Notes: a model not told the origin generated them from the letters alone. A stretch of 12,226 bases of DNA from Anaerolineae bacterium (GCA_020853075.1 JADYZS010000379.1:1-12226), one strand, 5' to 3'. Counted from the stretch's first letter, positions 1 through 6,592 are shown. A program made the numbers and translations.

Positions 1-1371
1 GGCTATGATGTACATCTGGCCCACCTGGCCCAGCACCCGCAGCGGTGGGACCTTGGCGGGAGGGACGGATACGGGTTCACCTGACCGCCCCGGTTCCCGG
101 CTCTCGGCAGGCGGCGTCTCCCCCCGCCCAGAGGGCATAGGGAAAAGCGGCTCGTCATCCTGGGGTGATGGGCGGTGTAAATCCAGGGCCATCTGCGAGG
201 CGGCGGGGCCCTCACCCTCCCTCCAAGACCTCTCTCCATCCCCCGACCCCCGCCTCTCCCCCGCTGGGGGAGAGGCGGGGGGGGAGAAGAGGAGGCGGCT
301 GAGGGCTGCCGCGGAACCGACAGACGGAATCGGGGTCTGGTCGGCCAGCACGCGGCGTACCGCCTTCTGCACTGCCTGGAAGGCGCCCGACGTGTCGCGG
401 AAGCGCACCTCCGCCTTCGCCGGATGCACGTTCACGTCCACTTCGCCGGGATCCATCTCTATCAAGAGAACCGCGATGGGGTAACGCCCTACCGGCAGCA
501 GTGTATGGTAGGCCTGGATCACGGCATAAGCCAGGTTGCGATCCTGAATCCAACGGCGATTGAGGAAGAGGGTGATGTGGGTGCGGCTGGCGCGGTTGAG
601 CGACGGCGCGGAGACGTAGCCGCGAACGGATACTCCCAGGCCCTTACCCCCTGCTCCCTCTTCCAACTTTGGAAGAGGGGGGAAGGGGGGTGAGGGCTTC
701 CCCACCTCCAGCATCTGCTTGGCGGTCTCTAATCCCATCACCTTAACTAAGACGTCATACATTTTTCCGCTGCCGGTCGTCTGGAAGGCCAGCCGCCCAT
801 CGCTCACCAGACTGAAGCGACGCTCTGGGAAGGCGAGGGCATAGTGGGAGACAACCTCGTGGATGCGGCCCGCTTCCGTGGCGGGCGAGCGCAGAAACTT
901 GCGCCGTGCGGGAAGGTTGAAGAAGAGGTTCTCTACCGTCACGATAGTGCCTTGTGGCGCACCCCGGTCCTCGCGTCGCACGATGTTTCCCTCTTCCAGA
1001 CGCAGGAAGGTGCCGGTAATCTCGCCCTGGGCGCGGGTGAGGAGTGTTACCTGAGAGACCGCCGCGATGCTTGCCAGCGCCTCACCGCGGAAGCCCAGGG
1101 TCACAATTCGCTCCAGCTCATCCGCCGTGCGCAACTTGCTCGTGGCATGGCGCGCGAAGGCTAACTCTGCCTCCGCTGCGGGGATACCGCTCCCGTCGTC
1201 GGCCACGCGCACCAAGCGTTGGCCGCCGTCGCGCACCTCCACCCGGATCTCGGTTGCCCCGGCATCCAACGCGTTTTCTACCAGTTCCTTCACCACCGAG
1301 GCCGGACGCTCAATCACCTCACCCGCGGCGATCTTACCGGCGACCTCCGGCGGCAGAATCTGTATGGACAT
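1..1371 (-). CDS. mutL: DNA mismatch repair protein MutL, N-terminal part (cut by window edge)
   Basis: MutL is the GHKL-ATPase matchmaker of mismatch repair; it couples MutS mismatch recognition to strand incision. The frame is open from the ATG at 1371 to position 1 (457 codons). Residues 1-9 (MSIQILPPE) match the family start. The ATPase motifs are visible: VENALDAGA with Glu32/Asn33, ADDGSGI near 57-63 and TLGFRGEAL at 91-99. VNVHPAKAEVRFR of the transducer domain lies near the end of the N-terminal domain. The last codons (LRVLGQVGQMYIIA) are the beginning of the C-terminal dimerisation domain, so whether the endonuclease motif is present cannot be seen. An in-frame ATG at 1386 is an alternative start. 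Two palindromic repeats are carried in frame: one as a Pro/Gly-rich loop at about residues 225-243, the other in the linker at about 363-380. The gene is divergent from the tautomerase gene and has its own predicted promoter. Confidence 0.95.
   Translation of the reverse strand, partial: MSIQILPPEVAGKIAAGEVIERPASVVKELVENALDAGATEIRVEVRDGGQRLVRVADDGSGIPAAEAELAFARHATSKLRTADELERIVTLGFRGEALASIAAVSQVTLLTRAQGEITGTFLRLEEGNIVRREDRGAPQGTIVTVENLFFNLPARRKFLRSPATEAGRIHEVVSHYALAFPERRFSLVSDGRLAFQTTGSGKMYDVLVKVMGLETAKQMLEVGKPSPPFPPLPKLEEGAGGKGLGVSVRGYVSAPSLNRASRTHITLFLNRRWIQDRNLAYAVIQAYHTLLPVGRYPIAVLLIEMDPGEVDVNVHPAKAEVRFRDTSGAFQAVQKAVRRVLADQTPIPSVGSAAALSRLLFSPPASPPAGERRGSGDGERSWREGEGPAASQMALDLHRPSPQDDEPLFPMPSGRGETPPAESREPGRSGEPVSVPPAKVPPLRVLGQVGQMYIIA
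247..281. repeat. Perfect palindromic repeat inside the mutL linker
   Basis: Two perfect 16-bp arms (247-262 and 266-281) surround a 3-nt GCT spacer. The sequence is of the CCTCTCCCCC/GGGGGAGAGG type and is read in frame through mutL, giving a Pro/Ser/Gly/Arg-rich stretch (SPPASPPAGERRGSG). It sits in the variable linker between the ATPase and dimerisation domains, where extra residues should be tolerated. It belongs by style to the same CCCTC/GAGGG class as the repeats at 641-696, 6466-6539 and 9205-9240. Confidence 0.75.
641..696. repeat. In-frame palindromic repeat in the mutL N-terminal domain
   Basis: Outer ends CCCTTACCCC (641-650) and GGGGTGAGGG (687-696) are inverted repeats with one mismatch. 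An inner hairpin has 11-bp perfect arms, CCCTCTTCCAA (656-666) and its complement (669-679). The element is read in the mutL frame and contributes roughly PSPPFPPLPKLEEGAGG between ...KQMLEVG and LGVSVRGYVSAPS. From the family fold this is the surface loop before the transducer domain. It carries no stop codon in the frame used and does not shift the reading frame. Confidence 0.8.
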
Positions 1372-1404
1372 GGCTAGAACGGCCATCCTGAACCCCCGAG
1401 GCCT

Positions 1405-1436
1405 CCGTAGAGACGACCTGCCGGACCGTCCCTACA
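1405..1436. repeat. Degenerate copy of a GTAGAGACG-type palindromic repeat
   Basis: This stretch begins CCGTAGAGACGA and ends GTCCCTAC. It aligns over about 32 bases with the perfect palindrome at 2171-2207, with roughly seven differences, several of which break the pairing. It lies in the predicted mutL leader, between the promoter at 1495-1524 and the start codon. Confidence 0.6.
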
Positions 1437-1494
1437 ATGACCCTTAGGGCTAGATTAAAACGGTGAGATACCTCACATCTCTGTTTCTAAATTC

Positions 1495-1524
1495 ATTGTA
1501 CCATAAATGTAGGATCGGGGACAA
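1495..1524 (-). promoter_or_regulatory. Predicted mutL promoter
   Basis: On the minus strand, TTGTCC (1524-1519) is separated by 18 bp from TACAAT (1500-1495). TGG directly before the -10 gives an extended -10 (TGn). Transcription would start near 1488, leaving a leader of about 115 nt that includes the degenerate palindrome at 1405-1436. Sequence inspection only. Confidence 0.5.
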
Positions 1525-1624
1525 GGTATAGGGATGGAGAGGCCTGGGTACTCCTCCTATCCCTTGTCCCACCGCCGTACCCCCCATTCCCAAGCCTCGT
1601 GTGTAGAAATAGAAAACATCCTAC

Positions 1625-1653
1625 TTGACAAACTAACGACCACACCATATCCT
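1625..1653 (+). promoter_or_regulatory. Predicted promoter of the tautomerase gene
   Basis: A consensus -35 TTGACA (1625-1630) and a TATCCT -10 (1648-1653) are separated by exactly 17 bp in an AT-rich stretch. The predicted transcription start near 1660 gives a leader of about 30 nt with a strong ribosome site. The signal argues against translation starting upstream at 1534, because that start would lie before the promoter. Confidence 0.6.
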
Positions 1654-1677
1654 TACACTGGTGTCTATATTTCTAAC

Positions 1678-1683
1678 AGGAGG
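1678..1683 (+). promoter_or_regulatory. Strong ribosome binding site deciding the tautomerase start
   Basis: AGGAGG lies 6 nt before the ATG at 1690. It selects this start over the in-frame upstream ATG at 1534. The chosen start also places proline directly after the initiator methionine, as the tautomerase family requires. Confidence 0.85.
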
Positions 1684-1689
1684 CTCTAC

Positions 1690-2067
1690 ATGCCGCTGGT
1701 ACGCATCGCCTTGCGCGAGGGAAAGCCCGCCGCCTATCGCCGCGCCATCGCCGACGCCGTCCACCGGGCGATGGTGGAAAGCATCAACGTGGCGCCCACG
1801 AGCCGCTTCCAGGTCATCACCGAGTACGCTCCGGAAGACCTGATCTACGACCCGACCCATCTGAACATCCAGCGCAGCGACGACGTGGTCTTCATCCAGA
1901 TCACGCTTGCCGCAGGCCGTACCGCTGAACAGAAGCGCGCCCTCTACAAGCGGATGGTCGCGCTCCTGGCGGAGAATCCGGGGATGCGACCACAGGATGT
2001 CGTCGTCAATCTGGTGGATACCCCGCGAGAGAACTGGTCTCTGGGTAATGGAGATGCGTTGGGGTAA
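1690..2067 (+). CDS. Tautomerase superfamily protein (Tautomerase_2 / MSAD-like)
   Basis: The 125-residue product starts M-PLVRIALREGK. In the 4-oxalocrotonate tautomerase superfamily the initiator Met is removed and Pro1 becomes the catalytic amine. The length, about twice that of a 4-OT monomer, and a second half (HLNIQRSDDVVFIQITLAAGR, then VVNLVDTPRENWSLGNGDA) resemble the longer subfamily that includes malonate semialdehyde decarboxylase and its relatives. Its two beta-alpha-beta units would trimerise in the cytoplasm. The substrate cannot be assigned: many members are promiscuous tautomerases or hydratases. An Arg pair like that of MSAD is not obvious, so decarboxylase activity is not claimed. 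The gene has its own promoter and strong ribosome site and is followed by a perfect hairpin, so it is probably monocistronic. Confidence 0.85.
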   Translation: MPLVRIALREGKPAAYRRAIADAVHRAMVESINVAPTSRFQVITEYAPEDLIYDPTHLNIQRSDDVVFIQITLAAGRTAEQKRALYKRMVALLAENPGMRPQDVVVNLVDTPRENWSLGNGDALG

Positions 2068-2170
2068 GGGTCATTCTTCCCGTTTGGACGGATGTATAGG
2101 GCTGTCTTTCTGGTTTGTGCCCTCTCTCATCCTCGCTGGTTCTCCCTCTTGCCTGCGCCTTGGGGGACAA

Positions 2171-2207
2171 GGCCGTAGAGACGAGCCGCCGGCTCGTCTC
2201 TACGGCC
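2171..2207. repeat. Perfect 17-bp-arm palindrome, possible bidirectional terminator
   Basis: Arms 2171-2187 (GGCCGTAGAGACGAGCC) and 2191-2207 are exact complements around a 3-nt GCC spacer. It lies about 100 bp after the tautomerase stop and 83 bp before the regulator start. No U-run follows, so it is not a classical intrinsic terminator, but RNA from either strand would form a very stable hairpin. A decayed copy is at 1405-1436, which marks it as an interspersed repeat. The bases between 2068 and 2170 hold nothing recognisable. Confidence 0.75.
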
Positions 2208-2230
2208 CCTCTGGAGCATCTCTACAGTAT

Positions 2231-2258
2231 TTGACAAATCCCCCCTTCTGATTAAACT
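2231..2258 (+). promoter_or_regulatory. Predicted promoter of the fused regulator
   Basis: TTGACA (2231-2236), 16 bp, then TAAACT (2253-2258). The predicted start point near 2265 falls inside the dyad at 2257-2281, the arrangement expected for an autoregulated repressor gene. Confidence 0.5.
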
Positions 2259-2281
2259 TGTATCAATCTTATTGATACAAG
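2257..2281. promoter_or_regulatory. Perfect dyad operator, probable binding site of the GntR-type regulator
   Basis: CTTGTATCAAT (2257-2267) and its exact complement (2271-2281) are separated by three bases. This AT-rich 11-bp-arm dyad stands out in a GC-rich context. It overlaps the end of the predicted -10 and the start point, and ends 9 bp before the ATG of a winged-helix regulator. Dimeric GntR-type proteins bind such dyads, so autoregulation is likely; the direction of control is inferred. No second full copy was found before tupA, the GH2 gene or tupB. Confidence 0.7.
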
Positions 2282-2290
2282 CGGCTCGCC

Positions 2291-3415
2291 ATGCTCGCCT
2301 GGACGCTGCGCGGCGATTCCCCCGCCTACCAGCAGATCATTGAAGAGGTGCACCGGCAGGTGGCCGAAGGGTTTTTACGTCCCGGCCAGCCGCTGCTAAC
2401 CGTGCGCGACCTCGCCCGCCAACTCGGCCTAAACCCGGGAACCGTGGCGCGCGCCTACACGGAACTGGAGCGCGAAGGCTGCATCGTGACACGGCGCGGC
2501 GGCGGCAGCCTCGTCGCCGATGCGCCCGGCCTGGGCCGCTGGCTGGCGGAACGCGACAGCCGCCTATCCGGTCTGGCTCAGGAGATGGTCAACCACGCTC
2601 TGAGCCTGGGTTACCGGCCTGAAGAGATCGCGAACGCCGTCTCCGCCGATTTGTCGCACTGGCAACAACAACAGGAGACCGTTGGTTCTGCTGAAGGAGA
2701 GGCCCCCTATCGGATTCGCTTCGTGGGGAGCCACGACCTGGCCGTGGAGATTCTTGCCAGCCAGTTCCGCCGTGCCTATCCGCGGGCTCCCTTCTCCGTC
2801 CGCTACACCGGCAGCGTCGGTGGCCTGATGGCCCTCCTGCAAGGGGAGGCGAACGTCGCTGGGAGCCACCTGCTGGATGAGGAATCTGGCGAGTACAACG
2901 TGCCCCTGGTGCGCCGCCTCCTGGTGGGGTATCCCGTCCGCCTGATTACGCTGGTGGAACGCTGGCAAGGCTTTATCGTCGCGCCGGGCAACCCGAAGAA
3001 GATCAGTCGTTTGGAAGACCTGGCCCGCTCCGACGTCACCTTCGTGAACCGGCAGCCCGGTTCCGGCACACGCGTGCTGCTGGACCAAAGGCTCAATGCC
3101 CTGGGCGTTAGCCCAAGCCGTGTGCGGGGCTACGCCCACACAGAGGAGACGCATCTGGGTGTGGCGACGGTGGTGGCGCAAGGGAAAGCGGACGTTGGGC
3201 TGGGCATCCGCGCTGCGGCGCACTCCCTGGGGTTAGACTTTGTGCCGCTCCTTCGCGAGCGGTACGACCTGGTCATCCGTCAGGAGGAAGCCGGGGCGTC
3301 CGCCATCCGTGCCATGCTCCACCTCTTGTCGCAGCAGGAGTTCCGCCGCCTTGTGGACGGCTTGGGCGGCTACGATACAACGAAAAGTGGGCAAGACGTT
3401 CCTATAGATCGCTGA
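2291..3415 (+). CDS. GntR-type regulator fused to an oxyanion PBP-like sensor domain
   Basis: This 374-residue protein is a one-component transcription factor. Residues 10-76 form a GntR winged helix (PAYQQIIEEVHRQVAEGF, then LTVRDLARQLGLNPGTVARAYTELEREG, then TRRGGGSLV). After a helical linker (about 90-135), residues 140-355 form a PBP_like domain related to molybdate/tungstate sensor domains. Visible motifs are VGSHDLAVEIL at 145-155, TGSVGGLMALL at 173-183, FVNRQPGSGTRVLLD at 251-265 and ADVGLGIRAAA at 300-310. There is no signal peptide, so the sensor domain is cytoplasmic. Because tupA follows, the likely ligand is tungstate or molybdate, inferred from context and the general PBP_like family. 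The ATG has no clear Shine-Dalgarno sequence. A perfect dyad just upstream suggests autoregulation. Confidence 0.85.
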   Translation: MLAWTLRGDSPAYQQIIEEVHRQVAEGFLRPGQPLLTVRDLARQLGLNPGTVARAYTELEREGCIVTRRGGGSLVADAPGLGRWLAERDSRLSGLAQEMVNHALSLGYRPEEIANAVSADLSHWQQQQETVGSAEGEAPYRIRFVGSHDLAVEILASQFRRAYPRAPFSVRYTGSVGGLMALLQGEANVAGSHLLDEESGEYNVPLVRRLLVGYPVRLITLVERWQGFIVAPGNPKKISRLEDLARSDVTFVNRQPGSGTRVLLDQRLNALGVSPSRVRGYAHTEETHLGVATVVAQGKADVGLGIRAAAHSLGLDFVPLLRERYDLVIRQEEAGASAIRAMLHLLSQQEFRRLVDGLGGYDTTKSGQDVPIDR

Positions 3416-3436
3416 GAAGTTATCTGAGAACGGGCC

Positions 3437-3527
3437 GCCATCGGATAAAATCCGACGGCTGGTATGGATAAGAAACCCGCTATGCGGGTTTTCTAAATTC
3501 TTCTGCCGTCGGTTTCTAACCGATGGC
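3437..3527. repeat. Three-hairpin palindromic element, copy 1
   Basis: A left hairpin (3437-3459: GCCATCGG, 7 nt, CCGACGGC) and a right hairpin (3505-3527: GCCGTCGG, 7 nt, CCGATGGC) are inverted copies of each other, with identical 8-base blocks. Between them is a third hairpin, AAACCCGC (3473-3480), TAT, GCGGGTTT (3484-3491), followed by T-rich sequence. The whole unit is palindromic and occupies most of the gap between the regulator and tupA. Copy 2 lies after tupA at 4463-4549. The two 23-base ends and the central stem are conserved while the connecting bases differ. Confidence 0.85.
3473..3494 (+). terminator. Terminator-like hairpin in repeat copy 1
   Basis: An 8-bp stem AAACCCGC/GCGGGTTT with a 3-nt loop runs into TTTTCT. 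It could end or attenuate transcription between the regulator and tupA. If so, tupA would need its own promoter, and I could not identify a convincing one in 3495-3539. Since it is also the centre of a repeat, its role as a terminator is uncertain. Confidence 0.45.
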
Positions 3528-3551
3528 CGGAATTCTGAGAAGGAGAAAGGG

Positions 3552-4451
3552 ATGTTGAAGAAAGTACTGGTCGTTCTCTTGCTGTTTGCCATTGTCTTTG
3601 GTGGCTGCACCGCTGCCACGCCGCAGCCGACGCAAGAGCCCTCGCCGACGCCAAAGCCGGTGACTCTGCGCCTGGCAACCACCACCAGCACCGACGATTC
3701 GGGCCTGCTGGATTTCATCCTGCCCGATTTTGAAAAGGCGAATAACTGCAAGGTGGACGTCGTCGCCGTCGGCAGCGGCCAGGCCATAGAGATTGGTCGC
3801 AAAGGCGATGCGGACGTCCTTCTCGTCCATAGCCGCAAGGCCGAAGACCAGTTCGTGGCCGATGGATACGCCAAAGAGCGCTTTGACGTGATGTACAACG
3901 ACTTTATCATCCTCGGCCCGAAAGAGGATCCCGTGCGAGTGGCCGGCAAGACCCTCGCCAAAGATGCGTTCCAGGCCATCATGGCGGCGCAGGCAAAATT
4001 TGCCAGCCGCGGCGATAAGTCGGGCACGCATACGAAGGAGCTGAGCGTGTGGGCCTCGTTGAACGTCACTCCTACCCAGGACATGAAGTGGTATAACTCG
4101 CTGGGGCAAGGGATGGGCGATACGCTGTTGTTTGCTAACGAGCAGAGAGCCTACACTTTGGCTGACCGCGGCACCTACCTGTCCATGCGGGACAAGTTGC
4201 CCGACCTGGTCATCGTGGTCGGCGGGAATAATCTGGCGGAGAACAAGGACAAGGTGCTCCTCAACCCCTACGGCGTCCTGGCGGTCAACCCCGACAAGCA
4301 CCCCGGTGTCAGCTACGACCTGGCGATGAAGTTCGCCAACTGGCTGACGTCACCGGAAACCCAGAAGAAGATCGCCGGTTTCGGCGTGGACGATTTCGGC
4401 CAGCCGTTGTTCTATCCAGACTCGGCAGCGTACAAAGCGGCGGGAGGGTGA
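3552..4451 (+). CDS. tupA: TupA: tungstate-binding lipoprotein of an ABC importer
   Basis: The 299-residue product is an extracytoplasmic binding protein of the TupA (PBP_like_2) family that captures tungstate for TupBC. A short Lys-Lys/hydrophobic signal ends in VFGGC with lipidated Cys19, followed by a Thr/Pro-rich tether (20-36). The mature domain starts VTLRLATTTSTDDSG; TTTS at 43-46 is the signature reported for tungstate binding in TupA proteins. Further family features are VVAVGSGQAIEIGRKGDADVLL, a DKSGTHTKE segment and NPYGVLAVNPDKHP. ModA and WtpA are separate families and fit less well, but molybdate cannot be excluded as a ligand. AAGGAG (3540-3545) lies 6 nt before the ATG. The gene is bracketed by two copies of the three-hairpin repeat and separated from tupB by the GH2 gene. 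Confidence 0.9.
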   Translation: MLKKVLVVLLLFAIVFGGCTAATPQPTQEPSPTPKPVTLRLATTTSTDDSGLLDFILPDFEKANNCKVDVVAVGSGQAIEIGRKGDADVLLVHSRKAEDQFVADGYAKERFDVMYNDFIILGPKEDPVRVAGKTLAKDAFQAIMAAQAKFASRGDKSGTHTKELSVWASLNVTPTQDMKWYNSLGQGMGDTLLFANEQRAYTLADRGTYLSMRDKLPDLVIVVGGNNLAENKDKVLLNPYGVLAVNPDKHPGVSYDLAMKFANWLTSPETQKKIAGFGVDDFGQPLFYPDSAAYKAAGG

Positions 4452-4462
4452 GGGAGGGGGGC

Positions 4463-4549
4463 GCCATCGGATAAAATCCGACGGCTGTCTTATGCCAAGC
4501 CCGCAGAGCGGGCTTTGTAGCCGATAGCCGTCGGTTTCCAACCGATGGC
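4463..4549. repeat. Three-hairpin palindromic element, copy 2
   Basis: Left end 4463-4485 is identical to copy 1. The right end 4527-4549 differs from copy 1 only in its loop. The central hairpin is AAGCCCGC (4497-4504), AGA, GCGGGCTT (4508-4515). Relative to copy 1, the third pair of the central stem has changed from A-T to G-C on both sides, a compensatory change that keeps the stem. The element follows the tupA stop by 11 bp and may act as its transcript end or as a processing or stabilising structure. Confidence 0.85.
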
Positions 4550-4554
4550 TGCAT

Positions 4555-4583
4555 TTGGCTACGGACGCCAGTCGTGCTATGCT
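4555..4583 (+). promoter_or_regulatory. Predicted promoter of the GH2 gene
   Basis: TTGGCT (4555-4560), 17 bp, TATGCT (4578-4583), with an extended -10 TGC immediately before it. The predicted start point near 4590 leaves a leader of about 41 nt. It begins just past repeat copy 2, so the GH2 gene can be transcribed independently of tupA. Confidence 0.5.
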
Positions 4584-4630
4584 AGGGGTATGCTGTATCC
4601 CAAGAAGACTCTATGCAAAGGAGTTTCGTG

Positions 4631-6421
4631 ATGAACGTCCCCCGTCCCGAATATCCCCGTCCGCAGTTTGTCCGGCCCGACTGGCTCTGCCTGAATGGCG
4701 AATGGCAGTTTGAGATGGACCTGGGCGACAGCGGCCTGGAGCGTGGCCTGAACAGGCGCGACTTAAAGGATCGGATTACCGTCCCCTTCTGCCCGGAGTC
4801 GCCCCTCTCCGGCATCGGCCATACCGACTTCATGCAGGCAGTCTGGTACCGGCGCACCGTCACCATCCCGGAGGCATGGAAAGGGCGGCGGGTGCTCCTG
4901 CACTTCCAGGCGGTGGACTACGACACGACGGTCTGGGTCAACGGCGTGGAGGTAGTCCGCCACCGCGGGGGCTTCACCCCCTTCACCTGCGATCTGTACG
5001 GCATCGCGTCCCCAGGCGAGGCGGCCACCATCGTCGTGCGTGCCCGCGACGATTCTCGCCCACCCCAACCGCGCGGCAAGCAATCGCAGCGCTACGAGAA
5101 CTGGGGCTGCATGTACACCCGCACCACCGGCATCTGGCAGACGGTCTGGCTGGAGCCGGTGCCCGACGTCGCTCTGCGCCGCCCGCGGCTGACGCCCGAC
5201 GTGGCGAACGGCGTGATCCGTCTGGAACAGCCCATCACCCAGAACCGGCCCGGCTACAAGGTGCGGGCTACGCTGCGTGATGCCAACGGCGTCATCTCTA
5301 CCGCCTCCTGTGCCGCCGATATGGACCTTTCGCCCCGCCTGGATTTGCCGGTCCCGGCCAACCGTCGCCGCTTATGGTCACCGCGCGACCCGCACCTGTA
5401 CGACGTAGAGATTGAATTGATGGATGCCAACGGCGCGGTCGTGGATCGGGCGACCAGTTACGCGGGGCTGCGGAGCGTGACGCTGGACGGCCAGGCCATC
5501 AAGATCAACGGCGAGGTGATCTTCCAACGACTGGTGCTTGACCAGGGATTCTATCCTGACGGCATCCTGACCGCGCCGAGCGACGAGGCGTTGCGTCGCG
5601 ACATTGAGTTGAGCCAGGCTGTCGGTTTCAACGGGGCACGGCTGCACCAGAAGGTCTTTGAGGAGCGGTTCCTCTACCATGCTGACCGGCTGGGCTACCT
5701 GGTCTGGGGCGAGTTCGCCGACTGGGGCAATCGCCGGTACGGGCCCGAAGACGATCACATCCAGGCCGGCGCAACCTTCGTCACGCAATGGCTGGAGGAA
5801 TTGGAGCGGGATTACTCGCATCCCAGCATCGTCGGTTGGTGCGCGCTGAACGAGACTTACCAGTTCATTTCTGACCGCGTCACCGTGTTAGACGATGCCA
5901 CGCGGGCGCTCTTCCTGGCGGCTAAGGCAATGGACACCACCCGGCCTGTGCTGGATACGTCGGGCTATTCCCATCGGGTGCCAGAGACGGATGTGTACGA
6001 CTCCCACGATTACGAGCAGGACTTGGAGAAATTCCGGGCCAAACACGTGGGCCTGGCAGAGGGCAACCCCTTCTTGAACGGCACGAAGGAGCGGCCCGTG
6101 TCCATCCCTTACCGGGGGCAGCCCTACTTCGTCAGCGAGTTCGGCGGCACCTGGTGGAACCCCGACGTCCGGCCCGACGATTACTCGTGGGGCTATGGTC
6201 GCCGCCCGGAGAGCCTGGATGAGTTCTACAAACGCTTCCAGGGGTTGTGCGACGTGCTTTTGGACGACCCGCACATGTTCGGCTACTGCTATACGCAATT
6301 GACCGACGTCTATCAGGAGCAAAACGGCGTCTATACCTTTGACCGGCGGTTGAAGTTTGACGCCGAGCGGCTGCGGCGCATCCAGACGAAGCCCGCGGCC
6401 ATAGAGCTGGCGCACCGCTAG
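4631..6421 (+). CDS. Glycoside hydrolase family 2 protein (beta-galactosidase/glucuronidase-like)
   Basis: This 596-residue enzyme would release sugars by the retaining mechanism of GH2. Residues about 12-172 form the jelly-roll sugar-binding domain (LCLNGEWQFEMD, AVWYRRTVTIPEAWKGRR, DYDTTVWVNGVEV). Residues about 175-270 form the immunoglobulin-like domain, and about 272-590 the TIM barrel (NGARLHQKVFEERFLYHADRLGYLVWGEF). The acid/base is predicted to be Glu408 in CALNE and the nucleophile Glu503 in FVSEFGG. The family includes beta-galactosidases, glucuronidases, mannosidases and arabinosidases; the exact substrate is not evident. No signal peptide is seen, so it probably acts on imported oligosaccharides. 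AAAGGAG (4617-4623) lies 7 nt before the ATG at 4631 and excludes the in-frame ATG at 4613, which is upstream of it. Its position between tupA and tupB is functionally odd. Confidence 0.9.
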   Translation: MNVPRPEYPRPQFVRPDWLCLNGEWQFEMDLGDSGLERGLNRRDLKDRITVPFCPESPLSGIGHTDFMQAVWYRRTVTIPEAWKGRRVLLHFQAVDYDTTVWVNGVEVVRHRGGFTPFTCDLYGIASPGEAATIVVRARDDSRPPQPRGKQSQRYENWGCMYTRTTGIWQTVWLEPVPDVALRRPRLTPDVANGVIRLEQPITQNRPGYKVRATLRDANGVISTASCAADMDLSPRLDLPVPANRRRLWSPRDPHLYDVEIELMDANGAVVDRATSYAGLRSVTLDGQAIKINGEVIFQRLVLDQGFYPDGILTAPSDEALRRDIELSQAVGFNGARLHQKVFEERFLYHADRLGYLVWGEFADWGNRRYGPEDDHIQAGATFVTQWLEELERDYSHPSIVGWCALNETYQFISDRVTVLDDATRALFLAAKAMDTTRPVLDTSGYSHRVPETDVYDSHDYEQDLEKFRAKHVGLAEGNPFLNGTKERPVSIPYRGQPYFVSEFGGTWWNPDVRPDDYSWGYGRRPESLDEFYKRFQGLCDVLLDDPHMFGYCYTQLTDVYQEQNGVYTFDRRLKFDAERLRRIQTKPAAIELAHR

Positions 6422-6465
6422 ACCTCTCTTCTCCCCCTTTCTCCTACTTGCAGGAGTACCTTTAC

Positions 6466-6539
6466 CCCCTCACCCCCGGCCCCTCTCCCCGGAGGGGAGA
6501 GGGTAGGCCGCGAAGCGTCCCGCACGCGGGGGTGAGGGG
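6466..6539. repeat. CCCTCACCCC-type interspersed inverted repeat
   Basis: Perfect 13-bp ends, CCCCTCACCCCCG (6466-6478) and its complement (6527-6539), enclose an inner hairpin with 10-bp arms CCCTCTCCCC (6481-6490) and GGGGAGAGGG (6494-6503). The inner hairpin is base-for-base identical over 23 positions to 9205-9227 inside a membrane-protein gene. The similarity resumes as GGTGAGGGGCGA (6531-6542 and 9231-9242) and GTAGGCC. It lies between the GH2 gene and tupB. Confidence 0.85.
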
Positions 6540-6579
6540 CGATCACATTCTCGCAGTAGGCCACTGGCAGTAATACCTA

Positions 6580-6592
6580 CTCTTGTCAAGAG
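6580..6592. repeat. Small palindrome before tupB
   Basis: CTCTTG and CAAGAG are exact complements around a single T, ending 10 bp before the GTG start. It could be a remnant of repeat material or a minor regulatory hairpin overlapping the ribosome site; nothing decides between these. Confidence 0.3.

Noticed and set aside
212..720. Possible frameshift or premature end of mutL at the Pro/Gly-rich repeat regions
   Set aside because: Re-reading the minus strand base by base shows one continuous frame from 1371 to 1; both repeats are in frame.
1534..1689. Upstream extension of the tautomerase by 52 residues from an ATG at 1534
   Set aside because: The extension lacks coding character and contains the promoter. 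A strong AGGAGG lies before the ATG at 1690, and family members need proline directly after Met.
2564..3223. Long minus-strand frame opposite the regulator, and similar ones at 3516-4301, 5888-6415 and 10-11 kb
   Set aside because: These mirror the codon bias of strongly supported plus-strand genes, have no recognisable domains and no ribosome sites.
3374..3380. GATACAA as a second operator for tupA
   Set aside because: Only a half site, inside the end of the regulator coding region, with no paired arm.
3437..4549. CRISPR array or composite transposon around tupA
   Set aside because: Only two repeat copies, about 1 kb apart, palindromic and in the same orientation; no transposase or cas gene is visible.
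4613..4630. ATG at 4613 as the GH2 start
   Set aside because: The ribosome site AAAGGAG lies after this ATG and is well placed for the ATG at 4631.
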